The notes: a model not told the origin generated them from the letters alone. A stretch of DNA of 64,000 bases from Phycisphaeraceae bacterium (GCA_019636695.1 JAHBXD010000005.1:1-64000); one strand, 5' to 3'. Numbered from the stretch's first letter, positions 44,701 through 54,131 are shown. Translations and numbers: made by a program.

Positions 44701-44873
44701 CCCGCGGGGCTGCCACCCGTGGGTTTTCGCCTATCTGTCCGCCTCCATTCGCCCGCATGCGTCTGCGGGCTGCCCGAACCGTTCGGGCGGGGCCGGATCA
44801 GAATCGACTCGGCGCTGCATCGACCAGTGGTCGATGCTTCGTGTTGTGGTCGTCCGGCGGTTTCCTTTCGGAC
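44701..44873 (-). promoter_or_regulatory. Cluster of five hairpins upstream of rplD
   Basis: The 307-base gap between rplC and rplD (44667-44973) has no gene. It contains CCCGCGGG/CCCGTGGG (44701-44723, one mismatch on the transcript), GCCCGCA/TGCGGGC (44751-44770), GCCCGAAC/GTTCGGGC (44772-44788), GCATCGACC/GGTCGATGC (44817-44837) and GTCCG/CGGAC (44852-44873). Four of the five stems pair perfectly, and the stem nearest rplD ends about 35 bases before its ATG. A cis-regulatory leader, perhaps for L4 autoregulation or an RNA processing site, is inferred. Confidence 0.6.
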
Positions 44874-44973
44874 CCACCGAACGCCGAGGCCGTGCACTTT
44901 GCCGACCCCGGAACCAACCTGCGCCGAGAAAACGCCCTCGACGCACGCACCTGTTCGCCCTCGCAACCCGGAA

Positions 44974-45645
44974 TCAGGCCTTGGCCTTACTCCGATACAG
45001 CCGCACCGCCGGACGAACGACGACGGTGGACTTGTTGTGACCCGGCACCGGCCCCTTCACGAGAAGGAGACCCTTCTCCGGATCGATACGAACAATATCC
45101 AGCGAACGCACCGTGACGCGCTCGGCGCCCAGGTGGCCCGACATTTTCTTCCCCTTTTTCAAACCGCCGCCGAAGCCGCGGTTTGAACCATGCGAGCCGA
45201 TCGACCCCGGCGAACGGTGCTTACGCTCGACACCGCGGGAGGCGGGCATGCCTTTGAAGTTGTGGCGCTTCATCGTGCCTGCAAAGCCCTTGCCCTTGCT
45301 GACACCGACAACGTCAACGTACTTGGTCCCCTCAAACAGACCGACGGTCAACTCCTGGCCGAGGGTATACCCGTCAAGGTCTTTGTCAGTCACGCGGAAC
45401 TCGCAATGATGGCGCAGGGGATTGCACCCGGCCTTGTGATCGTGCCCGATCATGGCCATGGTGGCATTGCGGGCCTTCATTTCGCCCGAGCCGACCTGCA
45501 CCGCGGCGTAGCCGTCCTTCTCCGCAGTGCGAAGCTGCGTGACAAACGACGGAGCCACGTGCAGAACCGTCACGGGAACGCTCACGCCGTCTTCACGGAA
45601 GACGCGTGTCATGCCGAGCTTGGTTGCAAAAAGTCCGATCGACAT
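44974..45645 (-). CDS. rplC: 50S ribosomal protein L3
   Basis: The 223-residue product starts MSIGLFATKLGMTRVFREDG and contains GFAGTMKRHNFKGMPASRGV, HRSPGSIGSH and KKGKKMSGHLGAERVT, diagnostic of L3, whose loop reaches the peptidyl transferase centre. ATG 45645 has AGGTGG upstream. It is separated from rpsJ by 176 bases that include a terminator-like element. Confidence 0.97.
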   Translation of the reverse strand: MSIGLFATKLGMTRVFREDGVSVPVTVLHVAPSFVTQLRTAEKDGYAAVQVGSGEMKARNATMAMIGHDHKAGCNPLRHHCEFRVTDKDLDGYTLGQELTVGLFEGTKYVDVVGVSKGKGFAGTMKRHNFKGMPASRGVERKHRSPGSIGSHGSNRGFGGGLKKGKKMSGHLGAERVTVRSLDIVRIDPEKGLLLVKGPVPGHNKSTVVVRPAVRLYRSKAKA

Positions 45646-45777
45646 CGAGCAAACCACCTGATCTCATCGCGGGGTTCATCACCCGCACGAGCCCGATTCG
45701 GCGGGCCGCCGCTTCGTGCGCCAGGCCGAGGCCTGCACAGAGGAAGGTTTGGATCGCCGGACCACCCGGCGAATTCG

Positions 45778-45815
45778 GAAACAAAAGAGTCGGGGGCGTT
45801 TCCGCCACCGACTCT
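45778..45815 (-). terminator. Intrinsic terminator or attenuator directly after rpsJ
   Basis: On the minus strand AGAGTCGG and GGCG pair with CGCC and CCGACTCT (one G-A mismatch) at 45815-45786, followed by TTTTGTTTC. It starts seven bases past the rpsJ stop codon. It is the only terminator-like structure I found inside the ribosomal operon and would lower transcription of rplC and later genes. Confidence 0.65.
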
Positions 45816-45821
45816 GGAAGA

Positions 45822-46130
45822 TCATGCCTTGATTCTGACAAAGACACCCGCGGGAACCACAAGTCGGTTCAACGCTTCGACCGTACGGGCATTGGGTTCG
45901 ATGATGTCGATGATTCGCTTATGTGTGCGAATCTCGAACTGCTCGCGGCTTTTCTTGTCGATGAACGGAGAACGCAGGACGGTGTAACGCTCGATGCGCG
46001 TCGGCAGCGGAATCGGACCCGCGACCTTCGCGTTTGTGCGTTTGGCGTGGTCCACGATCTCGCGTGCTGAAAGATCCAGCGCGACGTGGTCGTAGGCCTC
46101 CATCCGAATTCGAATCTTGCCGCCTGTCAT
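45822..46130 (-). CDS. rpsJ: 30S ribosomal protein S10
   Basis: The 102-residue product contains [40 protein letters not shown] and [12 protein letters not shown], diagnostic of S10, a 30S head protein that also acts in antitermination with NusB. It is the first gene of the operon. tuf and rpsG/rpsL, often upstream, are not here. Confidence 0.97.
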   Translation of the reverse strand: MTGGKIRIRMEAYDHVALDLSAREIVDHAKRTNAKVAGPIPLPTRIERYTVLRSPFIDKKSREQFEIRTHKRIIDIIEPNARTVEALNRLVVPAGVFVRIKA

Positions 46131-46513
46131 GCGTCACCGTCTCGGCACACCGGCCAGGGAGCCGGCCTACGAACCCTGGAACCCCCGCCGACTTCCGCCT
46201 GCAAGACTGCCGGCCGAATGTGCCGACACGCCCGCCTGCTCCCGGTATTTGCCCGCCGAACCGCGACGAACCACCGGAAACCCGAACCGCCCGGGTGGAG
46301 ACGACGAAGCCCGATCGACGCAGCAACCGCACCGTGCGCTGTGTCGGATCGAGCCGAGAAGGGTACCCGGAACTCTCGCCGAGTCAACGCCCTGTCTAGA
46401 GTGCCCTCCCGAGGACTCGGGCCAACCGGCACCCCGTCCGAGCGGACTCGTCTCGATGACCGGTCCCGGTTTTGATTCGACGGCAACCAGACCCCCCGAA
46501 AGAGGTGGCTGTG
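46131..46513. other. 383-base divergent intergenic region upstream of rpsJ
   Basis: It separates rpsJ (minus) from an exported-protein gene (plus). Apart from the putative promoter at 46360-46387 and the AGAGGTGG binding site of the plus gene, I see no gene. Several reading frames cross it but none has protein-like composition. The expected S10 leader of about 220 bases is GC-rich and may fold. Confidence 0.5.
46360..46387 (-). promoter_or_regulatory. Putative promoter of the S10 operon
   Basis: On the minus strand TTGACT (46387-46382) is followed after 16 bases by TACCCT (46365-46360). The same -35 hexamer occurs at the promoter at 21405-21410. Transcription would start near 46353, giving a leader of about 220 bases before rpsJ. 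Confidence 0.45.
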
Positions 46514-47980
46514 ATGATGAGAACACTTGCGGCGACCTTCATTTTAGGGTTTTCCCTTAGTCTTTGCGCCGCCTCTGGGCAGCCCGCAGGAAGCGCGCAG
46601 CCAGCGCTCGGGATTGCCCTCGAAGATGAACCCCTTGTCTTGCCCGAAGTCGGGCTGACCCTGCCGCTGCCGGAGGGTGCACGGGTTGAAATGGGCCGCG
46701 GCGGGTCGGCAATCCTGGCCAACATTATTTCGAAAGATGATTTGTGGATGCTGAGCATCCAGAACCCGGCCTCGAGCGTTGCCGGGCTAACCCCCCGGGA
46801 GTTCGGCGACCGGATCATCAACGAACACCGCCGCCGACACGGCCAAGTCCGAAGTTGGACTGAGGGCGACAGGCTGGTGGAAACGATCGAGCGATCACGA
46901 GCTGTTCTGGTCGATCGCATCAGCAACCTCAAGATTGCGGGGCTTCAGGCGGATCGGTTCTACATGCAGATGCCCGACGCGGTGGGCGACGAGATCGTGG
47001 TCCGTGGATATACGGTGGTTGAAGTCACTTCCGGCCAGTATGTGGTCTTCGAACTTCGGTGTGAAACCCAGCACATTGAAGTGAGTCGGCTGATGTACGA
47101 GACGCTCGTCGCCGGGGCCACATTTGTCGATCCGCTGATGCTCGAGGCCGAACGCGGCAAAGCAGTGATGCGCGGTCAGGCTGCCCTCGGACGACTCTCT
47201 CAGAACGTGTATGACGAGGCCGCGGCGCTGGTCGCTGATCGCTGGGAGCGCCTCTACCGGCCCGCGCCGACCGGGGCTGACGCGGATGCGACCGAACTCG
47301 GATATCGACGGACACGCGCCTGGAAGGGTGTGCGCGGCGAGCTCGACCCTTCGACCGCCCCTTCCCGCTATCGTCGTGAGGACCATCAGCCGGGGTATCT
47401 CTTCGCCATCCAGAGCCGAATTCTCCACTCTGATGGAAGTGCGATTGACTCGGTCGCCCGGTACTTCATGAGCTTGGATGGCAAGCAAGAGTATTGGACG
47501 ATCCTGATGACCGTTCGCAACCGCCCGGGGCAGACGCAGGGAGGGCCGCTGCCCACGTATGTCGAAACCGGAGTTCGCGATGAGCGCATGATGCGGATCG
47601 TGATCCATGCCCCCGGCGAACCCCCCAAGGAGATTTTGCCGCTGATCCAGGGCGGGGGATATATCAGTCAGGTGCAGACGTTTCTTCTGCCGCAGCTGCT
47701 GATTCTCGGTGGGATCGCCGACGACTACGCGTTTTATGCCTATTCGAGTCAGGAGCAGCAGATCCGACTGCGAACGGTTTCGGTACAGCGTCCGGCTCAC
47801 AATCCTTCTCTATGGCGGATCACGACGCGGCTTCGCGTGCAAGACCGGCCCCAGGTCGCCGAGTATGCCGAAAACGGGATGTGGCTGCGGACGCACGTGG
47901 GCGACGGCAAGGTTTGGGAACCAATCCGGTTTGAGCGACTCGTCGAACTCTGGCGTCGCAAGGGCATGCCGATGGACTGA
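46514..47980 (+). CDS. Exported hypothetical protein
   Basis: The product has about 488 residues with a signal peptide (MMRTLAATFILGFSLSLCAA) cut near residue 25. The rest is soluble with no recognised domain; LPEVGLTLPLPEGARVEMG and SIQNPASSVAGLTPREFGDR resemble a beta-rich domain sometimes seen in planctomycete exported proteins of unknown role. The start is ATG 46514, with AGAGGTGG just upstream; ATG 46517 also fits. It lies 27 bases before cdsA and may share its transcript. Confidence 0.7.
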   Translation: MMRTLAATFILGFSLSLCAASGQPAGSAQPALGIALEDEPLVLPEVGLTLPLPEGARVEMGRGGSAILANIISKDDLWMLSIQNPASSVAGLTPREFGDRIINEHRRRHGQVRSWTEGDRLVETIERSRAVLVDRISNLKIAGLQADRFYMQMPDAVGDEIVVRGYTVVEVTSGQYVVFELRCETQHIEVSRLMYETLVAGATFVDPLMLEAERGKAVMRGQAALGRLSQNVYDEAAALVADRWERLYRPAPTGADADATELGYRRTRAWKGVRGELDPSTAPSRYRREDHQPGYLFAIQSRILHSDGSAIDSVARYFMSLDGKQEYWTILMTVRNRPGQTQGGPLPTYVETGVRDERMMRIVIHAPGEPPKEILPLIQGGGYISQVQTFLLPQLLILGGIADDYAFYAYSSQEQQIRLRTVSVQRPAHNPSLWRITTRLRVQDRPQVAEYAENGMWLRTHVGDGKVWEPIRFERLVELWRRKGMPMD

Positions 47981-48007
47981 CCGCCGGCAGTCCGTACACT
48001 CCGCCAC

Positions 48008-48895
48008 GTGCGCGACCGCCTTCTGCTGGGACCGGTATTGATCGCCCTTCTCGTGGGGCTGTTCTGGGCTGACGAGGCCTTGGATCACACCACTGCCCCC
48101 GCATGGCTGCACGGTTTTTTTGCAGACCAGACGACGTTCCCTCCCGGGACGGTGCTCTTTCTTGCCGGTGTTCCGCTGCTGATCCTGGCTGCTCGTGAAT
48201 TATCGGCCATGTTCAAGGCCAACGGCATCGACGCCTCGCGCCGGGTCATGTCTGTCGCGGCGATCCTGGGTCTGTGCGTTACGAGCCTGATTCCTGACGG
48301 GCTTGGGGGAGTCCGCGCCTCGCAGACAGCGCACACGACGGCGGCGATCGTGCTGCTGGGGGCGCTGCTCTTTCACTCGCGAAAACGAACCTTCGAAGGC
48401 GTGATGGCCTCTGCCGCGGGGGCGCTTCTGAGTTATGTCTACCTAGGACTGCTGTTCGGGTTTCTGCTGGCGATCAGGCGCGAACATTCGGCGTGGGTCG
48501 TGCTCTGGGTGCTCGTCGTCACGAAGAGTTGCGACATCGGCGCCTTTTTCACCGGGAAGTCGATCGGTCGCCGCAAACTGATTCCTTGGCTCAGCCCGGG
48601 CAAGACCTGGGAAGGGTTGTTCGGTGGGGTGATTTTCGCGGCGATGATCGGCGCCGGTGGTGCGATGATTCTTGATGCAGGGGGGATCGCACGTATTTCA
48701 TGGGTGGCGGGTGCATGCGCTGGAATGCTTTTCGGGATGGTCGGCCAGGTGGGCGACCTGCTTGAGAGCCTGCTGAAACGCGACTCAGGCATCAAAGACG
48801 CCAGTTCCACGCTTCCGGGCTTCGGCGGTGTGCTGGATGTGCTCGATTCACCGCTGCTCGTCGCGCCGGTGGCGTATTGGTGGCTGGCGGCCTGA
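48008..48895 (+). CDS. cdsA: Phosphatidate cytidylyltransferase
   Basis: This integral membrane enzyme makes CDP-diacylglycerol from phosphatidate and CTP. The 295-residue product has about eight hydrophobic segments and the CdsA signature near its C-terminus (VGQVGDLLESLLKRDSGIKD, then PGFGGVLDVLDS). SPGKTWEG near residue 195 is also conserved. Start is GTG 48008. It is convergent with uppS, whose stop lies 24 bases away. Confidence 0.93.
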   Translation: MRDRLLLGPVLIALLVGLFWADEALDHTTAPAWLHGFFADQTTFPPGTVLFLAGVPLLILAARELSAMFKANGIDASRRVMSVAAILGLCVTSLIPDGLGGVRASQTAHTTAAIVLLGALLFHSRKRTFEGVMASAAGALLSYVYLGLLFGFLLAIRREHSAWVVLWVLVVTKSCDIGAFFTGKSIGRRKLIPWLSPGKTWEGLFGGVIFAAMIGAGGAMILDAGGIARISWVAGACAGMLFGMVGQVGDLLESLLKRDSGIKDASSTLPGFGGVLDVLDSPLLVAPVAYWWLAA

Positions 48896-48919
48896 CTGCT
48901 CGACCATTCGGCGCAAGAA

Positions 48920-49759
48920 TCAACCGGTAACGGCGGGCGTATCAAGTCCACCGAAACGACGCGCACGCGAGGCATAGTCGCGGATCGCGGCGTGGAGATC
49001 CTCGACGCCGAAATCAGGCCAGAATGTCGGGGTGACGTGCAGTTCTGCGTAACTGATCTGCCAGAGCAGGTAGTTGCTGACTCGCATCTCGCCGGCGGTG
49101 CGGATCAAGAGGTCAGGATCGGGGAGCCCCACGGTGTAGAGGTGTGCAGCGACGGTGTGCTCGTCGATTGTGCCGGGGTCAAGTTCACCCTTGGCCACCT
49201 TGCACGCGATCTCGCGTACCGCATCGGTGATCTCCGCGCGTGAGCCGTAGTTGAGCGCAATGCAGAGGGTCGGCCCTTGGACACAGGCAGTCGCGGATTC
49301 CACACTTTCGAGTGCTGCACGAACATTGTCCGGCAGGCCTTGCCTGCGCCCGATGACACGGAAGCGAATGCCGTGTTCGACCAGCGACTCCCGCTCGCCC
49401 TCGCAATAGGCGATGCAGAGATCCATCAACGCGGCGACCTCGTCATCGGGCCGTTTCCAGTTTTCAAGCGAGAATGAGTAGAGCGTCAGCACCTCGACAC
49501 CGAGCCTGCCCGCGGCCTCGACGACGGTACGCACCGCCTTGGCCCCGTTACGATGCCCAAAAATGCGCGGGAACCCCCGCTCCTGCGCCCAACGACCGTT
49601 GCCATCCATGATAATGGCGATGTGCCGCGGGATTCGGGCCGGGTGGACATCAGGAAGCTCGGCCAGCGGGTTGGCTCGCGGGTTGACGGCCCGCATGCGG
49701 TTCTGCACGGCGACTGCGGTCGGATCGGCGGCAAATGCGCCCGCGGCGAGCTGAGTCAT
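48920..49759 (-). CDS. uppS: Undecaprenyl diphosphate synthase (isoprenyl transferase)
   Basis: This cis-prenyltransferase extends farnesyl diphosphate to the C55 carrier used for peptidoglycan and glycan synthesis. Seen: HIAIIMDGNGRWAQERG near residue 47 with the catalytic Asp, GHRNGAKAV, LTLYSFSLENWKRP, and the C-terminal PDLLIRTAGEMRVSNYLLWQ. The product has 279 residues, with about 40 extra non-conserved residues at the N-terminus. Its neighbour cdsA is often adjacent in other bacteria, but there on the same strand. Confidence 0.95.
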   Translation of the reverse strand: MTQLAAGAFAADPTAVAVQNRMRAVNPRANPLAELPDVHPARIPRHIAIIMDGNGRWAQERGFPRIFGHRNGAKAVRTVVEAAGRLGVEVLTLYSFSLENWKRPDDEVAALMDLCIAYCEGERESLVEHGIRFRVIGRRQGLPDNVRAALESVESATACVQGPTLCIALNYGSRAEITDAVREIACKVAKGELDPGTIDEHTVAAHLYTVGLPDPDLLIRTAGEMRVSNYLLWQISYAELHVTPTFWPDFGVEDLHAAIRDYASRARRFGGLDTPAVTG

Positions 49760-49832
49760 GCTGTGGGGTACTCCGCGTGGTGTGCGAGGACATCATGCCC
49801 GCGCGAGGTTGAGCACGTGAGGAAATCGGCAA

Positions 49833-50657
49833 TCAGTTGCCGCTGAATCGAAGCTGCATGAACGACTCACGGTTCAAGGCTTCATGCGTGCGAGAAAGCA
49901 CATGGATGCGAAAATAACTCTCCTGGCCGTCGGCGCCGGTGGAATAGCCGTAGATATGCTCGATCCGCGGGTCAACGCGCAGGCGGATCGTCCATATCCC
50001 CGCGGAACCGATGGTCTGCACACGAGGGGTGGTCATGCCCGGCTCAAAGAGCGACACGGTCGTCCCCGGATCGCCGCGCCCGAAGAAACTCATTTCCAGT
50101 TCGGGCTTGACATAAGGTGTGCTGTACATCACTTCGACATTTTTCGCCGCAAAGTCGATCCGCTGGCCACCGATCGTCCGCCCGCGGGTCGCGGAGATCT
50201 CGTCGTGCATAGCCGCGAGACGACTCATGTTCGCCACAACCATGCGCACGGTGTAGTCATGCACACGCATGCCCGGAGGCGCATTAGACTTGGCGATCGG
50301 TTCGGCGCGATATTCCACGCCGTAGACATTGCCCGTCTGGTGATACTTCGTCAGGATGGGGGCGATCTGCGACCACTCGTTGCCGGACTCGTTGCCGTTG
50401 GCATCGAGAAAAGTGCGTACGTTCTCAAACCGCAGGCTGACGGCCACCGCCACCTGGTCGGTCGGGGTGCCGGGAAGAACATTCGCGACGCTCGGGCCGT
50501 CGGCGCATCCCGGAAGGCCTGCCATACCGACGCCGAGGCCCACGACCATCGCAGCGATATGAAGGCGACCTCGGTCGAAAGCCCGTAACACTCGGGCACG
50601 AAGGGCCGCGCACCGCGGAGAAGGAGCAGATGAAACCGGCATCCATGTCTGTTTCAT
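49833..50657 (-). CDS. Putative lipoprotein, unknown function
   Basis: The 274-residue product has a basic start, a hydrophobic segment and lipobox GLPGC (Cys near residue 51). The rest (VAVAVSLRFENVRTFLDANG, RIDFAAKNVEVMYSTPYVKP) looks beta-rich and envelope-located, with no family recognised. It lies 73 bases from uppS on the same strand. Confidence 0.7.
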   Translation of the reverse strand: MKQTWMPVSSAPSPRCAALRARVLRAFDRGRLHIAAMVVGLGVGMAGLPGCADGPSVANVLPGTPTDQVAVAVSLRFENVRTFLDANGNESGNEWSQIAPILTKYHQTGNVYGVEYRAEPIAKSNAPPGMRVHDYTVRMVVANMSRLAAMHDEISATRGRTIGGQRIDFAAKNVEVMYSTPYVKPELEMSFFGRGDPGTTVSLFEPGMTTPRVQTIGSAGIWTIRLRVDPRIEHIYGYSTGADGQESYFRIHVLSRTHEALNRESFMQLRFSGN

Positions 50658-50792
50658 GCCCAGAGCGTACCCGGCTCGACAGGCCGATGCGCGTCGTCAT
50701 CGATTGCCCTCGGCCCGGCGAGATGCGTTTATGGCCTGGAAAGGCGCCGGCAGGTGGCCGACGCAGCGCGGGCCAGTACAATGCGGCCTCCT

Positions 50793-50875
<83 letters not shown>

Positions 50876-50937
50876 TTGCAGAGTGCCCCCGGGAGTTGCC
50901 CCTGGGCCGAGGTGCGTTCGCCCCCGATACGCGGGAC

Positions 50938-52341
50938 TCAGGACTTCCATACGAGCAACATGAGACTTACCCACGCGAACGCAGCCAGCATGACCACCGC
51001 GCAATAGCCCACGATGTCTCGGGCCTTCACGCCTGTAATGGCCAGCAGCGGCAGCGCCCAGAAAGGCTGGAGCATGTTGGTCAGTTGATCGCCGTAGGCG
51101 ACGGCCATGATGATTCGCCCCGGCTCAACACCCATTTGCAAAGCGGTCTGCAGCGCGATCGGCCCCTGCACGGCCCATTGCCCACCACCCGATGGCACCG
51201 CGAGGTTGAGAAGCGCTGCCGACCAGCACGTCAACATCGGCAGGGTTTCAGGCGTACTGACCGAGGCGATATGGTCGGCCACCTGGCCGATGAGGCCACT
51301 GGTCACCATCATCGACATGACGGCTGCATAGATGGGAAACTGCACGAGAATCCCGGCACATCCGCGGACACCCTCTGTCGCCGACTGCATGTACCTTCGC
51401 AGTGATCCATGCGCCAGCATGCCCAGCCCGAACATAGCGAGGTTGACCTCGTTGAGTCCGAGACGCATCACCCCTCTCTGCACCAGGAAGTGAACCACGA
51501 GTGCAATGGCCGCCCCGGCGAGCAACACCGCAAGCAGGCGCGAACGATCCAACCTGCTCGCGAGCGTCTCCGGCTCTGCTCTTCGCGTTTCTTCTGCATC
51601 TGAAAGCGGCGGCGCAGGCGGGGCGGCACACACACCGTCACGGGGCGCAAGCAGAGCAAGAAGCACCGGGGCCAGAACAACCAGCCCTCCGGTGATCAGG
51701 AGGTTCTGCATCGAAAATAACGATCGGCGCAGCGGGGTGACGATGTTATCCCCCGAGGTTTCGACAAACGCCGCGGGAAGCATGTTCCTGAGCTGCTCGA
51801 CCGATGTACACGAAAGCGGCGCAGTGCCCGAGAGGCCGCCGTGCCACACGAGCAGGCCCATATACCCGGCGGCGACGATCAACGGATAGTGGATGGGCTT
51901 GCCCGAGGCCGCCGCGACGCGGCCGACCTCGCGTGCCAGCAACGCCCCGACAATCAGCCCCAGGCCCCAGTTGAGTAACCCGGCAACGCACGCAGTGAAC
52001 CCGACCAGAGCGGCAGCACTCGCGCCTGTTCGCGGCAAGGCCGCAAGCGAACGGATGAGCCTTGCCACGGGCCGACTGGAAGCGAGCGCATGCCCGGTCA
52101 CGAGCACGAGGCACATCTGCATCGCGAACGTCAGCAGTTTCCACATGCCCTCTGAGCCGATCAGGCCGTCGGCTAATGCCGTAGCACGGCCGAACACACC
52201 CGCATCGGGCACTGCGGGGAACCGCCCGAACACCATCGCGAGCAATGCGACGAAACCCGCAAGCAACACAGCAAGAACGATCGGATCGGGCATGATCCGC
52301 CGGAAGATCGCGCTGACATACCCGCCGCAGCGAGCGATCAT
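50938..52341 (-). CDS. AtoE-like short-chain fatty acid transporter
   Basis: The 467-residue integral membrane protein has about 11 hydrophobic segments and matches the SCFA transporter (AtoE) family: FRRIMPDPIVLAVLLAGF at the start, LVWHGGLSGTAPLSCTS and LAVPSGGGQWAVQGPIALQT are conserved. It should take up short-chain fatty acids such as acetoacetate or butyrate. Its ATG overlaps the upstream aminotransferase stop (ATGA), so the two are co-translated. No CoA transferase is present nearby. Confidence 0.9.
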   Translation of the reverse strand: MIARCGGYVSAIFRRIMPDPIVLAVLLAGFVALLAMVFGRFPAVPDAGVFGRATALADGLIGSEGMWKLLTFAMQMCLVLVTGHALASSRPVARLIRSLAALPRTGASAAALVGFTACVAGLLNWGLGLIVGALLAREVGRVAAASGKPIHYPLIVAAGYMGLLVWHGGLSGTAPLSCTSVEQLRNMLPAAFVETSGDNIVTPLRRSLFSMQNLLITGGLVVLAPVLLALLAPRDGVCAAPPAPPLSDAEETRRAEPETLASRLDRSRLLAVLLAGAAIALVVHFLVQRGVMRLGLNEVNLAMFGLGMLAHGSLRRYMQSATEGVRGCAGILVQFPIYAAVMSMMVTSGLIGQVADHIASVSTPETLPMLTCWSAALLNLAVPSGGGQWAVQGPIALQTALQMGVEPGRIIMAVAYGDQLTNMLQPFWALPLLAITGVKARDIVGYCAVVMLAAFAWVSLMLLVWKS

Positions 52342-53531
52342 CGTCGCACCTTCCAGGCTTGCAGCCCTTGAAGGCGTTTGATGGCTTCAAGAAGGGTCTC
52401 GTCCTTCTTGCAGAATGCAAATCGAACAAACCGTTGTCCCAACTCCTTCTGCTGGTAGAAAACGCTCGGCGGAATGGCGGCAACACCGAGATCTTCGGTG
52501 AGACGCCGACAAAAACTGATGTCGTCACCGTCGTAAACATCCGAAAAATCAGCCATGATGAAATACGTTCCGGCGGGTGGAAAGACCTTCAGGCCAAGCG
52601 CGATCAAGGCGTCGAGCAGCATGTCTCGTTTCTGTCGAAAACGGGAGACAAGATCCGCAACGTAGTCATCTGATCTGGTAATCGCCACCGCGGCGGCATG
52701 CTGCAGCGGCGTCGCCGTTGCAAAGGTCAGGAACTGATGGGCCGAACGCAGTGCCCGAGAAAGTCCGGAAGGCCCGACCGCCCAACCGACCTTCCACCCG
52801 GTCAGGCTGAAGGTCTTGCCGAGGCTCGAGAGGGTCAGCGTCCGTTCGAACATGCCCGGAAGGGTCGCGATCCGGACGTGGGGCTGATCCGATTCGTAGA
52901 CCAGATGCTCATAGACCTCGTCGCTGATGACAATCAGATTCCGTTCGATGCAGACCCCGGCGATCGCGAGCAGTTCCCGCTCGCTGAATACCTTGCCCGT
53001 GGGATTGTGCGGCGTGTTCAGCAGCACAACCTTCGTGCGGGGAGTCACGGCCCGGCGCAGTTCATCCATATCGAAGGCAAACGTCGATCCCTCCGGACGG
53101 AGTGGAACGCAGCGAGCTACCCCTCCTGCCATGGCGACGCACGCCCGGTATGAGTCGTAATACGGCTCGAAGAGCACGACTTCGTCACCGGGATTGACCA
53201 GCCCGAGCATCGACGCGGCAATGGCCTCTGTGCATCCGCTTGTGACCGTGACCTGTTCGTCCGGGTCAAGGTCTATGCCGAGGTCTTCGGCCCATCGCTT
53301 CGCGATCGCCTGGTTGAGCAGGGGAACCCCCTGCGTGCGCGCGTATTGGGCGTGCCCCGCGCGAATGGCCTCTATGGCAGCTTCTTTCACGAAGTCGGGG
53401 CCATCAAAATCGGGAAAGCCTTGGGAGAGATTGATCGCGTTGTTCGCCATCGCGAGCCGAGTCATCTCGGCGAAGATGGTCGTCCCGAAGGGGCGCAGGC
53501 GATCGGAAACCGATGCATCGGCAGCGTTCAT
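52338..53531 (-). CDS. Class I/II PLP aminotransferase (YbdL/KAT-like)
   Basis: The 397-residue cytosolic enzyme shows NAINLSQGFPDFDGPDFV, YARTQGVPLLNQAI, NTPHNPTGKVFSERELL, SDEVYEHLVYE and the PLP-lysine region SSLGKTFSLTGWKVGW, typical of the methionine/kynurenine/glutamine transaminase subgroup. The amino donor is not decided by sequence. It is the first gene of a two-gene operon with the AtoE-like transporter. Confidence 0.93.
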   Translation of the reverse strand: MNAADASVSDRLRPFGTTIFAEMTRLAMANNAINLSQGFPDFDGPDFVKEAAIEAIRAGHAQYARTQGVPLLNQAIAKRWAEDLGIDLDPDEQVTVTSGCTEAIAASMLGLVNPGDEVVLFEPYYDSYRACVAMAGGVARCVPLRPEGSTFAFDMDELRRAVTPRTKVVLLNTPHNPTGKVFSERELLAIAGVCIERNLIVISDEVYEHLVYESDQPHVRIATLPGMFERTLTLSSLGKTFSLTGWKVGWAVGPSGLSRALRSAHQFLTFATATPLQHAAAVAITRSDDYVADLVSRFRQKRDMLLDALIALGLKVFPPAGTYFIMADFSDVYDGDDISFCRRLTEDLGVAAIPPSVFYQQKELGQRFVRFAFCKKDETLLEAIKRLQGLQAWKVRR

Positions 53532-53565
53532 CTATGCAAGATACCGCATGCCCGGCCCGCACAAC

Positions 53566-54114
53566 CTAGGCCCCCAGAGGCACGGTCGCCAGCACCCGAT
53601 GCTCAGCGCCCTCCGGATGGAGCACGCTTCGAACAAGGGACACGCACGTAACAGAAAATCCGCCGAGAGCCACGGGGAACTGCACCTGCGTACTCGGAGC
53701 CTTGGCCGGGGCAAACCGCGCGAGCGTCAGGTGGGGGGTGTAGGTGTCTCTCCCGCCTGATTTTCTGCCCCTGCGGAATCGATGAGACAACCGGGCATGC
53801 AACTCGAGCAGCGACGGCGGTGCGCTGGTCTCGATCACCAACGCTCGAACGACGCCACGCGCCGGCAGGCTGCGTAACGCCCGCGGTTCGATGAAAAAAG
53901 GCGTGATCCCGCCGCAGGCATTGCGGATGGATTCCTCAACCTGCCCTAGGGCGGATTGATCCACTTCACCGAGAAAATGCAATGTCAGATGCACTTGAGG
54001 GGCAGGCGTCGGTCGCAACCCGGCCAGCGGCAACCCGCCAAGCAGCCCGAGGGCCGATGCAGACCATTCCGCAGGGGGGTACGCCGCGACAAACAGTCGC
54101 CATGTGCTCCGCAT
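53566..54114 (-). CDS. thpR: RNA 2',3'-cyclic phosphodiesterase
   Basis: The 182-residue product has the two HxTx motifs of the 2H phosphoesterase superfamily (VHLTLHFLGE near residue 42 and PHLTLARF near 128). It opens 2',3'-cyclic phosphates and is also known as a 2'-5' RNA ligase-like enzyme. ATG 54114 is chosen because the longer frame from 54156 runs into the tRNA-Arg gene. Confidence 0.9.
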   Translation of the reverse strand: MRSTWRLFVAAYPPAEWSASALGLLGGLPLAGLRPTPAPQVHLTLHFLGEVDQSALGQVEESIRNACGGITPFFIEPRALRSLPARGVVRALVIETSAPPSLLELHARLSHRFRRGRKSGGRDTYTPHLTLARFAPAKAPSTQVQFPVALGGFSVTCVSLVRSVLHPEGAEHRVLATVPLGA

Positions 54115-54131
54115 GGTGTTTTCTGGCTCAA

